Made by a program: the position numbers and the translations under genes. From the NCBI GenBank assembly GCA_041679065.1, contig JBBABI010000061.1, positions 1 to 7,240 of the forward strand: a stretch of DNA of 7,240 bases, written 5' to 3'. The notes beneath the pieces are model-generated. The model was given only the letters and a program-made list of their open reading frames with translations, had not been told where the DNA came from and ran no database searches. Each line of letters opens with the position of its first letter. Position 1 is the stretch's first letter. The stretch is from CAJBLF01 sp041679065 (lineage in GTDB: Bacteria > Patescibacteriota > Gracilibacteria > Absconditabacterales > Absconditicoccaceae). Below are positions 7,180-7,240 of the stretch, piece by piece.

Positions 7180-7196
7180 TCACCGAAGGACATAGC

Positions 7197-7202
7197 ATTA
7201 TA
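7197..7202 (-). promoter_or_regulatory. -10 box (TATAAT) of the putative RNA gene
   Basis: A perfect TATAAT on the minus strand lies just outside the GC-rich island; transcription would start near 7190. The -35 region (about 7220-7225) is a poor match, and the flank (7203-7240) is so AT-rich that a chance TATAAT is possible. Confidence 0.4.
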
Positions 7203-7240
7203 ATTTGATAATATAAAATAAAAACATATAAAAGAGTTGT

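Larger units (their letters stand above)
6793..7190 (-). ncRNA. Candidate structured RNA of unknown class
   Basis: About 400 bases markedly richer in G and C than the rest of the window and dense in inverted repeats, with no convincing protein. On the minus strand it sits between a TATAAT box (7202-7197) and a terminator-like hairpin (6792-6768), the layout of an independent RNA gene. Helices seen: 7149-7160 with 7168-7179, 7090-7096 with 7127-7133, 7106-7112 with 7117-7124, 7010-7015 with 7022-7027, and 6836-6841 with 6845-6850. I could not find the conserved cores of RNase P RNA, tmRNA, SRP RNA, 5S rRNA, or group I or II introns on either strand. Alternatives are a cluster of intergenic palindromic repeats, or the end of a mobile element that continues past 7240. 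The strand assignment rests only on the promoter and terminator. Confidence 0.45.

Noticed and set aside
6793..7190. RNase P RNA (rnpB)
   Set aside because: Fragments resemble it (GAGGAAGTCC on the minus strand; GGGTAGGC and GGCCTAGA on the plus strand), but they lie on opposite strands, the first lacks one A of the universal GAGGAAAGTCC, and no AGATRAATG partner was found.
6814..7194. Open frame of about 125 codons on the minus strand through the GC-rich island when TGA is Gly
   Set aside because: With only TAA and TAG as stops and high GC, long open frames arise by chance. There is no good start with a Shine-Dalgarno, the residue make-up is rich in Ser, Cys and Pro unlike the neighbours, and the frame runs through perfect inverted repeats.

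Overview
The window comes from a bacterium that reads UGA as glycine (genetic code 25), which points to Candidatus Absconditabacteria (SR1) or Gracilibacteria. Under the standard code every gene here breaks into short ORFs. If TGA is read as Gly, the pieces fuse into five genes that end only at TAG or TAA. Four of these are recognisable, and many of the TGA codons fall on glycines that are invariant in their families (for example the Gly of HKSQG in the helicase and of LLWG in Ung). The coding DNA is AT-rich, which fits these lineages; the sequence alone does not choose between the two phyla.

Layout. At the left end, on the minus strand, a Pif1-like helicase with a C-terminal WYL domain (801-2336) is followed after 48 bases by recG (start at 752). 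The recG reading frame meets an in-frame TAG at 24-26, before any helicase motif, so as written it encodes only the wedge domain. Positions 2337-2604 form a divergent promoter region: one promoter for pif1 leftward and one for a large gene rightward. The rightward promoter has a 19-base palindrome over its -10 box. The large gene (2605-5316, 903 codons, 18 in-frame TGAs) is mostly charged, helical and unrecognised, but its last 130 residues resemble the Janus/PHPT1 (phosphohistidine phosphatase) fold family in a few short motifs.

Four bases downstream and convergent lies a Nudix hydrolase (5321-5866, minus). A 154-base gap containing an interrupted hairpin separates it from uracil-DNA glycosylase ung (6021-6710, minus). 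The right end (about 6768-7202) has no convincing gene. It is a GC-rich island full of inverted repeats, with a TATAAT box at one end and a terminator-like hairpin at the other (both on the minus strand), and is best read as an unidentified structured RNA gene.

Four of the five genes concern DNA upkeep: Pif1 (unwinding of ssDNA/forked and structured DNA), RecG (fork reversal), a Nudix enzyme (nucleotide hydrolysis, possibly pool cleansing) and Ung (removal of uracil). Nothing in the sequence shows that the large unknown protein belongs to this theme. No tRNA, rRNA, CRISPR array or transposase was found.
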